NCBI GenBank assembly: GCA_027922465.2
Contig: BQMF02000163.1
Coordinates: 62,001 to 126,000, forward strand
Origin: Turritopsis dohrnii
Taxonomy: Eukaryota; Cnidaria; Hydrozoa; Anthoathecata; Oceaniidae
Direction: 5' to 3'
Length of the DNA: 64,000 nt
Of this stretch, positions 20,263-32,596 are shown in pieces. The translations under genes and the position numbers were made by a program. How positions within the stretch are numbered: position 1 is the first letter of the stretch; each line of letters opens with the position of its first letter. The notes under the pieces are model-generated. The model worked only from the letters and a program-made list of their open reading frames with translations. It did no database searches and was not told the DNA's origin.

Positions 20263-21228
20263 TCATAACCGAGAAATCGTGGCGGTTCTTGCGGTGCTGT
20301 CTGTGTCCAATCCAGTTACACGACCTTCTTCTATGTTTGATTGACAAATTTTAAAGCAAAATTTTCTGCAAATCCAAAAACGGACTTTACTGTTAATATA
20401 AATGAGGATCAATGAATTGACACTAGCATTCATAAAAGAAAATGTTCCAGTGAAGCACTTAAAGAATATAGCCATTTGATTGGTAGGCCAGACCTTATGA
20501 AGGATTAACGAAACAAGGAACGGTGTGTAACAAACAAAAAGTGTCGCTATCATTATCGCTGAAAGCTTTGTGACAATCACATCTGTTTTGGAGAAAATAC
20601 CACTTTGAGATGATTTATAATTCCGCATCAGTGCAATACATTTCCCATAAACAATCCAAATAGTAATTACTGACAGCCAGGCTAATCCAATTAAAAATAT
20701 ATCTGGTTCTTCAATATAACCATAGATTGTAGTTATACATTTCAACATCATGTTGACAAAAGCTAATATCGGAATAACGATTAAACCCAGTCTGATTCTT
20801 TCAAGCCTGGTGTTTCTATCGTACTTTGTCAAATAATAAATACTGACGAATCGATCGTATGAAAGCAACAATAATGTAAATAAGGAACACATTGGGAAAA
20901 ATAACATAAAAAATTCCGCAACAATATGCAGCAGGTAATATTGATCATTAGGAAACCATCCACACATTAGTACTGCAAATGGATTTGATATCAATCCAGT
21001 AAGAAAATCGTAAACATTCATCGTACATATCAGTTTCATTGGAATGTTGCGTATTTGTTGTGTTTTCCACAACGCAAAGATTGTGATACTGTTCAGTGTA
21101 ACGTTAGACAATGAAAGTAATGTATGAATTATTGCTAATGTCCATTGCTGTTGATTCGATAATTCAAATATTTCGCTGAAAGCTGTTTTTTTTGGTAAGG
21201 ATTCATTCCCCATCATTTCACAAATCAT
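20263..21228 (-). CDS. Class-A (rhodopsin-type) GPCR, intact, single frame
   Basis: A 321-residue seven-transmembrane receptor with no intron and no signal peptide. TM1 is about 29-53 (N46), TM2 64-88 (D74), TM3 97-123 ending in SYDRF (DRY variant, 124-128), TM4 146-163, TM5 178-198, TM6 219-243 with CYTP (233-236) in place of CWxP, and TM7 252-278 with NSLILIY in place of NPxxY. The N-terminus is about 28 residues and the C-tail about 35. It would sit in the plasma membrane and signal through G proteins; the ligand is unknown. Start: ATG 21228, the first in frame; Met5 or Met6 are alternatives. It forms a small cluster with 22333-23283 and 32597-33550. Confidence 0.88.
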   Translation of the reverse strand: MICEMMGNESLPKKTAFSEIFELSNQQQWTLAIIHTLLSLSNVTLNSITIFALWKTQQIRNIPMKLICTMNVYDFLTGLISNPFAVLMCGWFPNDQYYLLHIVAEFFMLFFPMCSLFTLLLLSYDRFVSIYYLTKYDRNTRLERIRLGLIVIPILAFVNMMLKCITTIYGYIEEPDIFLIGLAWLSVITIWIVYGKCIALMRNYKSSQSGIFSKTDVIVTKLSAIMIATLFVCYTPFLVSLILHKVWPTNQMAIFFKCFTGTFSFMNASVNSLILIYINSKVRFWICRKFCFKICQSNIEEGRVTGLDTDSTARTATISRL

Positions 21229-21810
21229 TTAAACATACTTTTATGTTGATATATATGATCTATTGAGCCCACTGAAACCTTGTTTAGTCAGCTATATGGT
21301 TCTTATATGCAAAAAATGGTTGTTTTCTTAAAGTATTATGTGTTTGTTCATGCATAATTTAATATGAAAAACAAAACAATTTAAAGTTTAATATTTAAAA
21401 CAGGAGATTCAAATATTGGAGAAAGAAATCAATCTCTGCCTAGAAATATCATCAAAAGAAAACAAAAATAAATCAAATAATAAAAATTATAACATAAAAG
21501 CCATTAGCATTAACACAATTTAAATTTGAAGTAAAGATTCTTGTTTTGTAAATCTTTTTTTAAATGCTGATGTAAGAACGTTTACCGTAAACGTTTATTT
21601 TGATGAACAAATTATATCTAATTATTGCTTCAATCAAAAACCTACCAGCTATTAATTTCAAAACTTCCCCATTAATACACATACACCTGTCGTATTATTT
21701 TTGGAATAAATTCTTAGCTACTTCAATTAGACAAATAGTCTTCGAATACTGAACAACTGTTATCGATTCCCAGATTTTCCTTTGCTACTTATCTTCTCTA
21801 TTTTCTGTAT
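21229..21810. other. Intergenic, upstream of receptor gene 1
   Basis: AT-rich, no gene. The part near 21500 resembles the upstream region of the second receptor locus (ATTAGCATTAACAC against ATTAGCATTTACGC at 23560). A promoter is expected here but no convincing core element was identified. Confidence 0.4.
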
Positions 21811-22332
21811 TTTGATATAGAGAGATTTGATAATGCTTTCATGATTTTCCTTTTGAGAAACGTCTCGCGAGAAATGGAAGGATTGATATATGAATTCGTA
21901 AGTAAACCAATAAGTAAGATGATTAAGAACTGTAAAACACACAACAGAGTGCTGTAAATTCTACTGTCTATGCTTTAAGGCTAGAGTAATTGGAAACTGA
22001 CTTGGATCGGGCAACTTACATCTACATAGCGAGAAAGCGAGGAAAACACATGATTGGTTCTCTCGTAGGAATACTCTCTTAGAAAACTGCTTGCTCATTT
22101 TCTATCTGACGTTAGAGATTGTTAGCGTCAAGAATTAGACCGTAAATGAATGAAAAGACAGTATAAGTTGGATGTCAAGTATTTTAGAAAGTATATACAC
22201 AGTTCTAACAAAGGGAGACGTGGTGTCATAACATGGTTCCCTAATTTAAAGGAAAACATCGTCATATGACAAATTGTGACATTGCATTCCCTTTTTTACT
22301 ATCGAATTAGTATTAAAGCCCAATCAAGATTT
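21811..22332. repeat. Duplicated 3' flank of receptor gene 2
   Basis: It is collinear with 19780-20262 at moderate identity, with small indels. No coding region. It supports tandem duplication of gene plus flank. Confidence 0.65.
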
Positions 22333-23283
22333 TCATAACACAGAAATCTTGGCTGCTCTTGTAATGTTATTAATGCCCCTTCCAGCTACACAATCTTCTT
22401 TTTCTTCGTTTGCATGACAAAATTTAAAGGAAAATGTTCTGCCAATCCAAGTACGAATTTTAATGTTGAAATAGATGAGGATCAACGAATTAACGGTAGC
22501 GTTCATATAAGCAATTGTTGTTGTGAACCACTTGAAGAATATGGCCATGTGATTGGTAGGCCAGACTTTATGAAGGATTAACGCAACAAGGATCGGCGTG
22601 TAACAAACACAAATCGTCACTATCATTATTGCTGAAAGATTTATGACAATCACATCTGCTTTGGAGAAAATACCATTTTGATATGTAGATGACTTATGAC
22701 TCCGCATCACTGCGATGCATTTCCCATAAACAATCAACATAGCAATTATTGTCAACCAGGCTAATCCAATTAGAAACAAATCAGGTTCTTCAATATAACC
22801 ATAGTGTGTGGTAATACATTTCAACACCACATAGACAAACGCGAACAACGGAAGAACAATTAAACACAGTTTAATTTTTGAAGCCTAGTGTTTCTATCGT
22901 ATTTGGTCAAATAGTAAATACTGACAAATCGATTATATGAAAGCAAAAACAATGAAAATAGGGAACAAATTGGGAAAAATGACACAAAAAATTCTGCAGC
23001 AGTATGCAGTTTGTAATATTGATCGGCAGGAAACCATCCACACATTAGTACTGCAAAGATATTTGATATTAATCCAGTAATCCATTAGTTTCATCGGAAT
23101 GTTTCGTATTTGTTGTGTTTTCCATAACGCAAAGATTGTGATACTGTTCATTGTAACGTTAGACAATGAAAGCAATATCTGAATTATTGCTAATGTCCAT
23201 TGTTGTTGATTCGATAATTCAAATATTTCCCTGAAAGCTGTTTCTCTTGGTAAAGATTCATTCACCATCATTCCACAAATCAT
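22333..23283 (-). pseudogene. Class-A GPCR pseudogene, paralogue of receptor 1
   Basis: It aligns along its length with receptors 1 and 3 but is broken twice. In the TM2 region, between about 23085 and 23095, a net 23 bases are missing relative to the paralogues, shifting the frame. Near 22880 one A is missing from an A6 run found in receptor 3, shifting it again. Segments 23283-23095, 23045-22880 and 22848-22333 keep receptor sequence in different frames, including SYNRF (DRY variant) and CYTP. It is closer to receptor 3 than to receptor 1 in several places, for example SYNRFVSIYYL and LFLIGLAWLT. Confidence 0.88.
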
Positions 23284-23549
23284 TTAACATCTGCATTTAT
23301 CGTTACAAAATGGCTTGGATATTTCCTTTGAAAACTGCGAGGATATTTTTTGAATTCAATTTTTTGAAACACACTGTAATAAGTCTTTTGCAATTAATGG
23401 CTGTTTTACTAAAGGATCTGGTGACGTGTCTGTGCATGCATAATTTTAAATGAAAACGAAAGAAATTAATGACTAATATTTTGAAAAAAAAATTCAAATA
23501 TAGTGTCCGTCTCCAAATATAATGGAATCTAAACAAAAATAACAATGAG

Positions 23550-26440
23550 ATAAAACAATTAGCATTTACGCGATCTAAAAACAAACGTGCAATAAAGTCT
23601 CTTCCATTGTAAAATCATTGTTTTATTCCAATACAGATAAATATAATAATAATATGAATACAGACATACGGAAGAACAAAAGATAAATCGTTTAAAATAA
23701 CGGCGAAACATTCTAAAAATTACATTACGTATATCCGGCCTGGAACCCGAACTAGAAAAATAGGTTTAAAAAATATTTTCGCTTATCTGTTGAGTCATTA
23801 TAATTGAATAAGTCAAAGTGGATAATGTCTTGAACTAGCGAGTTTATGGCTACGTTTCGACAGCTACATCTGTCGTCGACGGGCAACGTTTGAAATTATT
23901 TTCTAAAAATAGAGTTACAGACATTGATTTATGGATTTTGGCGAGATAAATTGAGTCACTAACTTCTTTACAATCACTTTAATCTAAATTTATTTACTAA
24001 ATCCACCTATAGGCTCGCTGGACTTTGGCGTTTCACCACCCATTTTAGCAAAGTGAGTACAAATTAGGAAACAACATGTTTAGATGAGTATGCAATCTCG
24101 AGGAAGGAAACTGGCACTACGAAAATATGAGACTGCAACCTTTGATCTAAGACTCTAGTCGAAGTGGCGCCTACTACTCAGAAATTATAGTTATAATTTG
24201 TATAAATAAATGATATCTATGTTTTGTATAAAAAAAATTTCGTTATCTTGGTTTTATTGTAACTTTACAATCTTTTTGTCTTTATTACAATGTGTTTTTT
24301 GTAGGGAATTGAAAAAGGAAGAAGAGAAAATGGAAAAAATAAGTTTGGAAAAACTCATTAGTTTTTGGATGAACAACTAAGACAAAAGTTAACAGCTGTA
24401 TCATTATTGTTTAAAGGAGAACGGAGGTCAAAATTTCTTTCCCAGAAATCTTTGCTAACACACATAAGAAATCATGAAATAACATTAAAACTTCCCCCAA
24501 AATGTATGAAAAAATACGTAAAAAAACTAATTTCCCTCTTTTGGTCACCGCCATTTGCATTTATGAAATGACATCACCAGAATTATTGCCCAGCGTGAGT
24601 AAGACTTAGATTGGTAATGACGGATACATTTGTGAACCAGAATATTCCAAGGAAGGCTTATAAAAGAACGTGTAGTTACACGTGAAGCAACGTGTAATTA
24701 TTTTTGCCGCCTTATATTTGTCATGCTATTCTTTGAATTATCAACACAATCCTGCGAGAATGAAATACATTCTGTTAACATTCCATTAACATTTGCTTCG
24801 CAAAACTTTTATTTTAGATTACTGTGGCTGATATCGTTAATTCTGTTCTTGTTTTAGAATTGACTGAATGTTCATGTTCACGGATTAATCTTCTTTTTCC
24901 CTGTTTCAAACTCTACAACGGCTCTTGTGCAATTATTTTCAGCAATGAGAATTTAAAGTATGAGTTATATTCCGATCAGAAAGATCAGACGCATTTTCTG
25001 GTAGGGCGCACGTGAATTGGTTTAGTATGTACGAATTGATAAAAAACCAAACCGCTTACAATTGTATTGTTCCTTGTTACCCAGAAATCTGAATTATATT
25101 CACCTCAAACTGCAACGCCAATCGAAGGTATTGCAAAGTAATTTTACTTCGGGCAGGAAAGGAATCCTCTGTTATGATGACACATCTTTTATAATCATTT
25201 CTTTCTTTGAATGCTGGCGTTTATTTTTTTTTTATATTTTCAGTTTTTGTAACATCAGATCAAACCCTAAAGAGCAATTCCTTTGAGCAATGTCGTTGCA
25301 ATTCATTTTCTTCTGTTTCGTTAATCTATTGTTTATGGCCAAGACAGATTTTGATAAGACATCTTAAAGATCTTCCAAAATAACTCGAAATGTTGCTTTA
25401 TATTTACGTCTGCCCTCGATTAAGCGACGCCACAAAACTGCTGAGTTTTGAAAGAGAACCCATGGTGCTTAATCGACATGGTACATCAACTTACCTCATC
25501 CAACGAAAGTAAAAATTGTTCAGTGTTTGAGGTTCCCTTATCCTCTTTTATCAGATGGTTATGCAAGATGGACTTCTTGATAAAGATGAAGTCATCGAGT
25601 CAATTTCGTGTCATTACTGTTTTATTCCTAGGTGAATCCAATCAAGTTATTACATTGTTACATCAAGGTAAAGCTGAGTTTCCACTTGAACTGATCGGAC
25701 TGGACAAGGCCGGATTTTTTCCCACGCACGTGCAACAGTATCAATTTTTCAATTCAGACTGATGCAAAACGGATCTTGAAATCTTTGAAACATGTTGAAA
25801 GTTTGTGAAATCAGATGGCGGGATCCCAACAGACGATAAATATTAGTGTTTATGGTGTCCTTGCACTCCTTCGCTACGCCTTGACTACTCCTTGACTACT
25901 CAACTAACTTGTTCAATGGCATGACTTCTGGTGAACTTTCGCACCTACATTTCTAGCAAATAACTCCAAGTACGTTTGACCTATTAAACAATCTCTGCTT
26001 TCATACCTTTAAATTGAGTTTGCTGAGTCGTATTTACATACCAGCTGAATAGCTAATATCAAGGCAATTGTCCTGGTAACAAGTTCCAGAGCAATAAACG
26101 GATTTCATTGTTAGTTGTTATTCGATATTCTACATTCAGCTAAGATGTCCGTTCTTTCGTATTGTTTCGAGGCGATATTATGAAGTATGAAAGACTTGAC
26201 AATTAATTTACATGACATTCGAGAATTACTCTCCTACAACGTGGCACTGTTTGCGTCTCTTTTACATCATATGATAACCCTTATTTTACTTTGCGACACG
26301 ATGGTGGTGTTAAGCATTTTTCTCCTCCTCCTTCACTTCAAATTGACAAAACTGGTTTCCATGACAACATTTAAAACGAGCGGCAAGATCAACCTCTTAA
26401 TATGTCTTTATGAGACTGCTTGACTGACTGGTTGCTTAAT
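23550..26440 (+). repeat. Duplicated block, copy 1 (about 2.9 kb)
   Basis: Positions about 24190-26440 are repeated in inverted orientation at 54880-57194 with high identity, and 23550-24450 at 9500-10453 with lower identity. It adjoins the upstream flank of the broken receptor. Short frames are conserved between copies 1 and 2 (for example at 24365, 24824 and 26187), but the copies are so similar that this is not proof of coding. One exon-like segment is listed separately. No transposon termini were found, so segmental duplication is preferred. Confidence 0.75.
25555..25631 (+). CDS. Exon-like 77-bp segment
   Basis: It is preceded by a pyrimidine tract ending TTTTATCAG and followed by a GTGAAT donor. 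The open frame begins MVMQDGLLDKDEVIESI. In the inverted copy (55692-55768) the only two differences are at third codon positions and are silent in this frame, but amino-acid changing in the alternative frame. The QDGxLD pattern faintly recalls a stretch in the N-terminal region of MED12, but no further exon supports that. The parent gene is unknown. Confidence 0.25.
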
Positions 26441-26683
26441 GCTACATCCTTACTAACAATGGAGCGGGTGTGTGGGTAGGTGGCTTTTAATAACTGGGCG
26501 AATGACGCCAGCGAGATCTACAATATAAATCAATCTGCTTAGTTTACAACTTAAAACAACTTTTGTCGGTTAAGTTGTTTGCCGGAAAACCAGGTTTATC
26601 ATAATGCTATCATAATAAAAATCAAGATGTGTTCCCTTTCATTCTGATCTCTATATTGGATAAAAAGATAAGAATATAACAAA
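26441..26683. other. Non-coding gap
   Basis: Short AT-rich stretch between the duplicated block and a Helitron. Nothing recognised. Confidence 0.4.
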
Positions 26684-27691
26684 CTAGTAACCTGTGTTTT
26701 TACAGGTTTTAATGGATGTGGGTTGAACAAACAGAGAGAAAGGCTATAATGAAGGTATAATGAATTTCAGTATAATAAAGTTCCTCAATTGTTTGGAATG
26801 TAAAATGTTTAGAATGTAGTATCCCGTGTAGAATAAAAGAATCAAGAATCAAGAATAAAAATACGCGTTACGCATCCGCTCTTTTCTCTCTATATAAAAA
26901 AATTGTATCGATTGAAGTTGCAATGCAATGGTTCCCCGTGATGAAAATATCTAACGTCAATTCGGAGAAAACACTTCTTGCCTTTTAATTAAAAATCTCC
27001 AGGTATTTATGCTAAAGCATTTTTAGTTCACTATCAACACTGGAGCTGTAAACAGAAAAACTTTTAAATCGGAAGATCTGATACACATCAAAATATTCAT
27101 AATACATCTTTCAGGATACGATATTAAGTATGCAGAAGTAAAATTAAATTACAGGAAAACAACAAAAAGATTAAAATCACTGTTACTGTTCATGGGATCC
27201 TTACCCGTACGTAAATAAAAGTCAAACGGGTAAAGTGCCAAAATATAAATTGTAAACAATTTTATACCTTCTAGCGATTTTCTTTGTACGAACACAGAGC
27301 ATCAATATTTAAAGCCATGATATTCATTTCTTCGACCGTTTAGACATTGTTGTTATGTGTCTGCTCTGAAGGAAAAGTAATAATGCGGAAAGCATACTAT
27401 AAGAGAAACAAAACAAAAAAGTTCAAACGCAGAGATTCATAAATCTTCATGCAATACTTTCGTTGTTGTGTACCGTTTCTTGATCAATCAAAACATTTCT
27501 AACCAATTAAGACGTTCGTAAAACGATCAAAACAAAATGCAATGTAGAGGTATCTTTTCCTTATCCTAATCGTAGACAAATGTTAACCATGGTCTGACAT
27601 ACTTATATAAATAAGTGCGTGCAAAAACTACACGAAATTTTAGAGTGGAAGCGTGGAAAAAGCGGATGGACCGCGCCTATTAGGATATAGA
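26684..27691 (-). mobile_element. Helitron family 3 (1008 bp), complete
   Basis: The 5' end at 27691 begins TCTATATCCTAATAGGCG on the minus strand, related to but distinct from family 1. The 3' end is CTAG at 26684-26687 beside a hairpin AACCTGT-GTTTTT-ACAGGTT that differs from the GC-rich hairpin of the other copies. The host base next to the 3' CTAG is T on the minus strand. Its 5' end joins directly to the 3' end of the next Helitron. No coding region seen. Confidence 0.75.
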
Positions 27692-30600
27692 CTAGCCGCC
27701 CAGGCGGCGTCGCTCGCCACCCATGTTCAGTATGCGCTGTGTCGCAGAATTTAACTCATGTAAAAGTTTCTTTTCAGGCATTCATTTTTTAATTCAATTC
27801 TTGCATTCAGAAGATTTAAAACAGAAACAAATAGCAACATGGCTCAGAATATATCTTTATACGCAGAAGAGAAGTAACTTTAATGCAAAAAAAATGGCAA
27901 TATATAACACAGAACTGTTTACCCAGACATACAAAACCAAACATTACAAAATGTTAATTCAAAACAAATTGATACCTTCCAACTTTTTCTTTTGTTCCAA
28001 AGTAACTACTGGACAACAACCATTAATGAATTTTTGAAATGATATATAGTCTGTTCTTCCCAAAACCATGAACGTCATGATTAAAACCATGAGTTTCATT
28101 TCTTTATGTTTTTTTATTATTACCTAAAAAAATTAATACTTGAATTGTAATACCGAAAATCTAATCATGCTATAAGAGTATTGAAATAAACAACAACAAC
28201 AAAAAAGAAAAAAAAATGAAATTCAAGTACGCATTTATTCTAAAAACAATAACTAAAAACAAAAATTTACCCAGAAGATAAAAAGTCACAAATAAAATCA
28301 TAATGCCAAACTTCACCCAGGTACGTAAACGATTACCATAACACAAAATAATGCATAAACATGATAAAATATAAACTTAAGAAAAATCCACCCAATAAGG
28401 CTTCTTTTTTGTAGGAGAGTTTCATTGCACAGTAATAACTAATGGACTTCTTAAAAACATAATCCATTCTTCTCTTAACTAACCCTCTCAACATAATTTA
28501 ACCCACCATGTGCTTCATTTCTATTTTAACAGATGAAAATATTCAAAAACATTTACAAAAAACCTAATCATACTTCGACGAAATCGAAAGATAAACAAAA
28601 CAAACTAAATGAAACTTTGAAAACATATTTACCGTAAAAATAATAATTAAAAACACAAACCTAATGACAGAATTAGTAGAATTTTTAACATATGAAATGT
28701 GGAGCCATTTTTTATTTCTAGTTCAAAGCTCCTCTCTGGAAAATATAAAACACTCAGTAAACATCCCTCTTATCCTTTATTTATCCACTAATACTAACTG
28801 TGTTTTAACTAAATAGATACTATTTTAACTTTACCTTTCAATATTGATCATGTTCTGTAAGCCATTATCAAACACTTCTAAACTCTTTACTTTCCATACT
28901 TCATACCTGTAAACAAATTAATAACACTAGCCGCCAAGGCGGCGTCGCTCGCCGCCCATTTCCACCTGCTCTGTATCACTGTATCAATAAACGTCAAATT
29001 TCCTTATAAACGGCTCGTACAACTTGTGTTCAACCAGAAGCAGATTCGAAGTCACAACCTCTGGTAAAACCAATCTTTTATCAGTGTAACAATACACTCA
29101 AAACGTATAGAGAGAAAACTTCAACTTGTTATTAACTTTTGTTTTATAAAAAAGTTACGCGCTCTAACATGGGTGCTATCAAACGTAAGGGGGAAATGGT
29201 TTCTCTTCTTAAAAAGATCACTTGGGAGGAGAGAAAAAAAGGCACGTGCTAAATGAATAAAGTGAATAAACAAAAAGTTCGATCTGATCGATTAAAACAA
29301 ATTAAGACAACTATTATGACAAAAGCAAAAAAAAATATTTTGTATCATGATACTCTTTTTTTACCTATCGGTTTTTAAACATTTTGATTGCTCGAAAAAA
29401 TGTTCACCCATCTCAGGCAGTCAGGCAAGGATACGTTGGGATAAACTGTTAAACCGCACGTTTTGCCACTGCTGCTTTATGTCCAAAACGTTTAATCAGT
29501 TAGTTTCTTTGTATTTAGTTGATGTATTGTTTTCAAAGCCAAGTCAACGTGGAATATAAAACTAACAATAATAATAAAAACAAAACGTTATTCCTATTAG
29601 TTCATCAGCCAAAAAAAGTCACGTTCGATTGGGATTGCAATGTATTTGCTCTGAACTCACGTCGCACACAAAAAAAGAAATAATTTCGCTCACAACTCAA
29701 TCTACCATTTTGCGTGACTTACAAACAAACAAACAAACAAACAGAGAATCGGCTATTAATATATAGACTCGATTTACTTCCCAGCATAGTTTCCTGAAAC
29801 TGAAAGGCATAAATAAATAAAAAGATTGCATAACAGTGACAGACAGTGGCGGCAAGCTCTCCTTTCATGTTGTTTTCTAAACTTCATAACTGTGGAGCCA
29901 TTTTGAAATAAATAAATAAAAGAACAGCCAGTTCGTTACCAAAACAAATCAGTAACTGCTCGTAGGGGGCATGCAACTTTTTGATCGTTTTAACTCTGTT
30001 TTTACTATCTCTTAACGCTTTATTTATTAAATGCATTTGACTCATGTACTTACGTATATTACTTTGTATCTTTTCCAAACGTTTTCCCACAGAAAAAAGT
30101 AAAACCATTTTTACCAATGTAAATAAACATCATCCTTTCTGCAGCCATTTTTAAACAACTTCACTTCAAGTACACTACTTCACTGCTGCACTCTCATAAC
30201 TATTTGATAACTATAAAAAGAAATACGTAAAATCAGCACACGTTTCTATCGTAAAAATAGATTTTCTTCCACTCGTTCTTCGTTTGGTTTTCCTCTGAAA
30301 AAACCCATTATATAAAAAAACATCTGTTCAAAAACTCATGTGCCACATGTATTTCTATTAATCTAAAATACAATAACAGTAAAAATTTAGCAATAAACAC
30401 GATAATAAAACGTTTTATAATAATAAAACATTTGTATGTATACAAACCTGTGTTTCGTCATCAAATTCACAACGAAGAAATAAAAGCCGTTATTAACGAC
30501 CGAATTTTTTGGAATTTGTCAGCCAATCAAATGAGCGCATTTTGAGAGTTTTCCTTTATTAGCCAATGAAAACGATCAGTGGCGGGGCTTCCCTATATAC

Positions 30601-30741
30601 TAATCGTAAAAAAACGCTCTCGCCTCTGCGTGGTTTTACGACGAAAAGGGAAAAAATAAGAAGGTTTTGACCGTGAAAGAAACACCAAATATATCACTCT
30701 ATAAAATAAAAGTGTGACACAAAATCGCGAATTAGTATATA
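27692..30741 (-). mobile_element. Helitron family 2, full length (3050 bp) with nested Helitron
   Basis: The 3' end is CTAG at 27692 with hairpin GCCGCC-CA-GGCGGC. The interior matches 43089-44941 in reverse. The 5' end at 30741 reads TATATACTAATTCGCG on the minus strand, lacking the first few bases (TCTA) of the family start. A family-1 Helitron (28927-29767) sits inside; without it the length is 2209 bp. No Rep or helicase gene was recognised. Confidence 0.75.
28927..29767 (-). mobile_element. Family-1 Helitron (841 bp) nested in family-2 Helitron
   Basis: CTAG plus hairpin GCCGCC-AA-GGCGGC at 28927, 5' end at 29767. Flanks on both sides continue the family-2 sequence that is uninterrupted around 43880 (GGAAAGTAAATAAAGTATTAG). 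The inner copy is therefore younger than the outer. Confidence 0.85.
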
Positions 30742-31703
30742 CTAGCCGCCAAGGCGGCGTCGCTCGCCGCGGATGTTCAGCCTGCGTTGTATCACCATCT
30801 GCTCCAAATTATTGCACTTAAAACCAGCGATAAGACTTCCTTTGCTGCTGGCTTTATCGCTAAATAAAACTCGTTTGCACGTGAAGAGAAATACGTTTTT
30901 GGTGTTTCAAATCTCGCATGTTCTTAACTCAGCCGTTTATTGTCGCGGTCGCATTTAAAATGTCAGCTTTACACAATGCATTCCGAACGTGAACTTTGCG
31001 TGGTTTTTATTTACGATTTTAAACCAATCAAACATCAGTTTAACAATACATTAAAAACTTTTCAATTTATTATTAGCTTTGTTTTACGCACTCTAACATG
31101 GGTGCTGTCAGAAGTATGTGAAAAAATGGTTTCTCTTAAAAAGATCACACGGGAGGATAAAAAAATGCACGTGCTAAATGAAAGAAGTGAATAAAAAACG
31201 TTCGATCAGATTAAAATAGATTAAAAGAAATCGATTAAAAGAAATTAAGACAACTATTATGACGAAAGCAAAAAGATATTTTGTTTCATGATACGTATCG
31301 GTTTTTAAACTTTTTGATTGCTCGAAAAAAAGTTCACTCGTCTCAAACAGTCAGGCAAGCTTTAGAATACACTGGCAAACCGCACATGCTGCCATGTTCG
31401 GCCACTGCTGCTTTTTGTCCATAATGTTTAATGAGTTAGTTTCTTTGTATTTAGTTGATGTATTGTTTTCGAAACCAAGTCAACGTGGAATATAAAACTA
31501 ACAATAATGATAAAAACAAAACGTTATTGCTATTAGTTCATCAGCCAAAAAAAGTCACGTTCGATTGGGGTTGCAATGTATTTGCTTCAAACTCACGTCG
31601 CACACAAAAAAAGAAATAATTTCGCTCACAACTCAATCTACCATTTTGCGCGACTTACAAACAAACAAACAGACAGGCAGAGAATCGGCTATTAATATAT
31701 AGA
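30742..31703 (-). mobile_element. Complete minus-strand Helitron (962 bp), family 1
   Basis: The 3' CTAG at 30742 joins the 5' end of the previous family-2 copy. The 5' end at 31703 is followed by T. It has the same 3'-half subtype as the array members at 10454 and 12010, with TTTATCGCTAAATAAAACTCG near 30860 where those copies have the TTAA site. Confidence 0.85.
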
Positions 31704-32596
31704 TAGATAAACAAACAAACAAACAAAAAAGGCGAAACCAATTTTCAAGAAGGAAAAAGAGAAAAAAGAAACATATTCCATTCATTCAAAAAACATTGAA
31801 AAGAAATTGAACCAGGCTGTTTCCATATGTCACATTTAAGCGATAACAAAACCTTATTCTAACCTAGCTTTAAAATCATCTTAAAATGTATGTTGAAGAT
31901 AAAAGTTGGCTTATACTTGGTTTATACTTGTTTTATATAAGTGTATCTGTGTATTTTTCTATAGAAATTAAAAATTTGAATTTTAAAAAAGAACCTGATC
32001 GCAGGCAAATTTTTTAGCACGGGTGCACGTCGTTCCACTTGTACTTTTTTATTTTATATTTTTCCAGAATCGAATTCTTCTTGTACTCCCAATATAAGAC
32101 ACTATTAAAATTGTTTCAATCTATTTTTCTTTGCTGAAATAAGGTTCTCATTTCTATGATGGATGAGTTTACCTCGTGATACGTCAAAGTTGGTAATTTG
32201 TAAGTTGTGGAATTGAATTGGAAAGATGAAGAACAAATATGTGTTCTTGTTCTCTCAGTAAGAATGTAAAACAATTTATAAAATTGTTCCCATCCTATTT
32301 CGATCCTATTTCGATCCCATTTCCTATAAAGTGAAAATTCTTATGAATAACTAATTCTTATTCCGGGCAACTAATAAAAAAGCAACTATTCCCATCTTTT
32401 TTACATTTATTGAAATAAAATCAGAACGATCTGTATGAATCGATGATTGTTGATATGAAATAATCTGATTCAAATAATTCTTTGACGTTTTTAATTTGTG
32501 ATCATTCAGACTTGAAATCTTATTTGGCCAACTTAGTTACAAGGAGTAAAAGATAAGAAGATGAAAATCAAGGCAGATAAAAAGTAAAATGTGTAA
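31704..32596. other. Upstream region of receptor gene 3
   Basis: AT-rich; begins with a short (GATA)/(CAAA)-rich stretch. No gene and no clear core promoter element. Confidence 0.4.
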
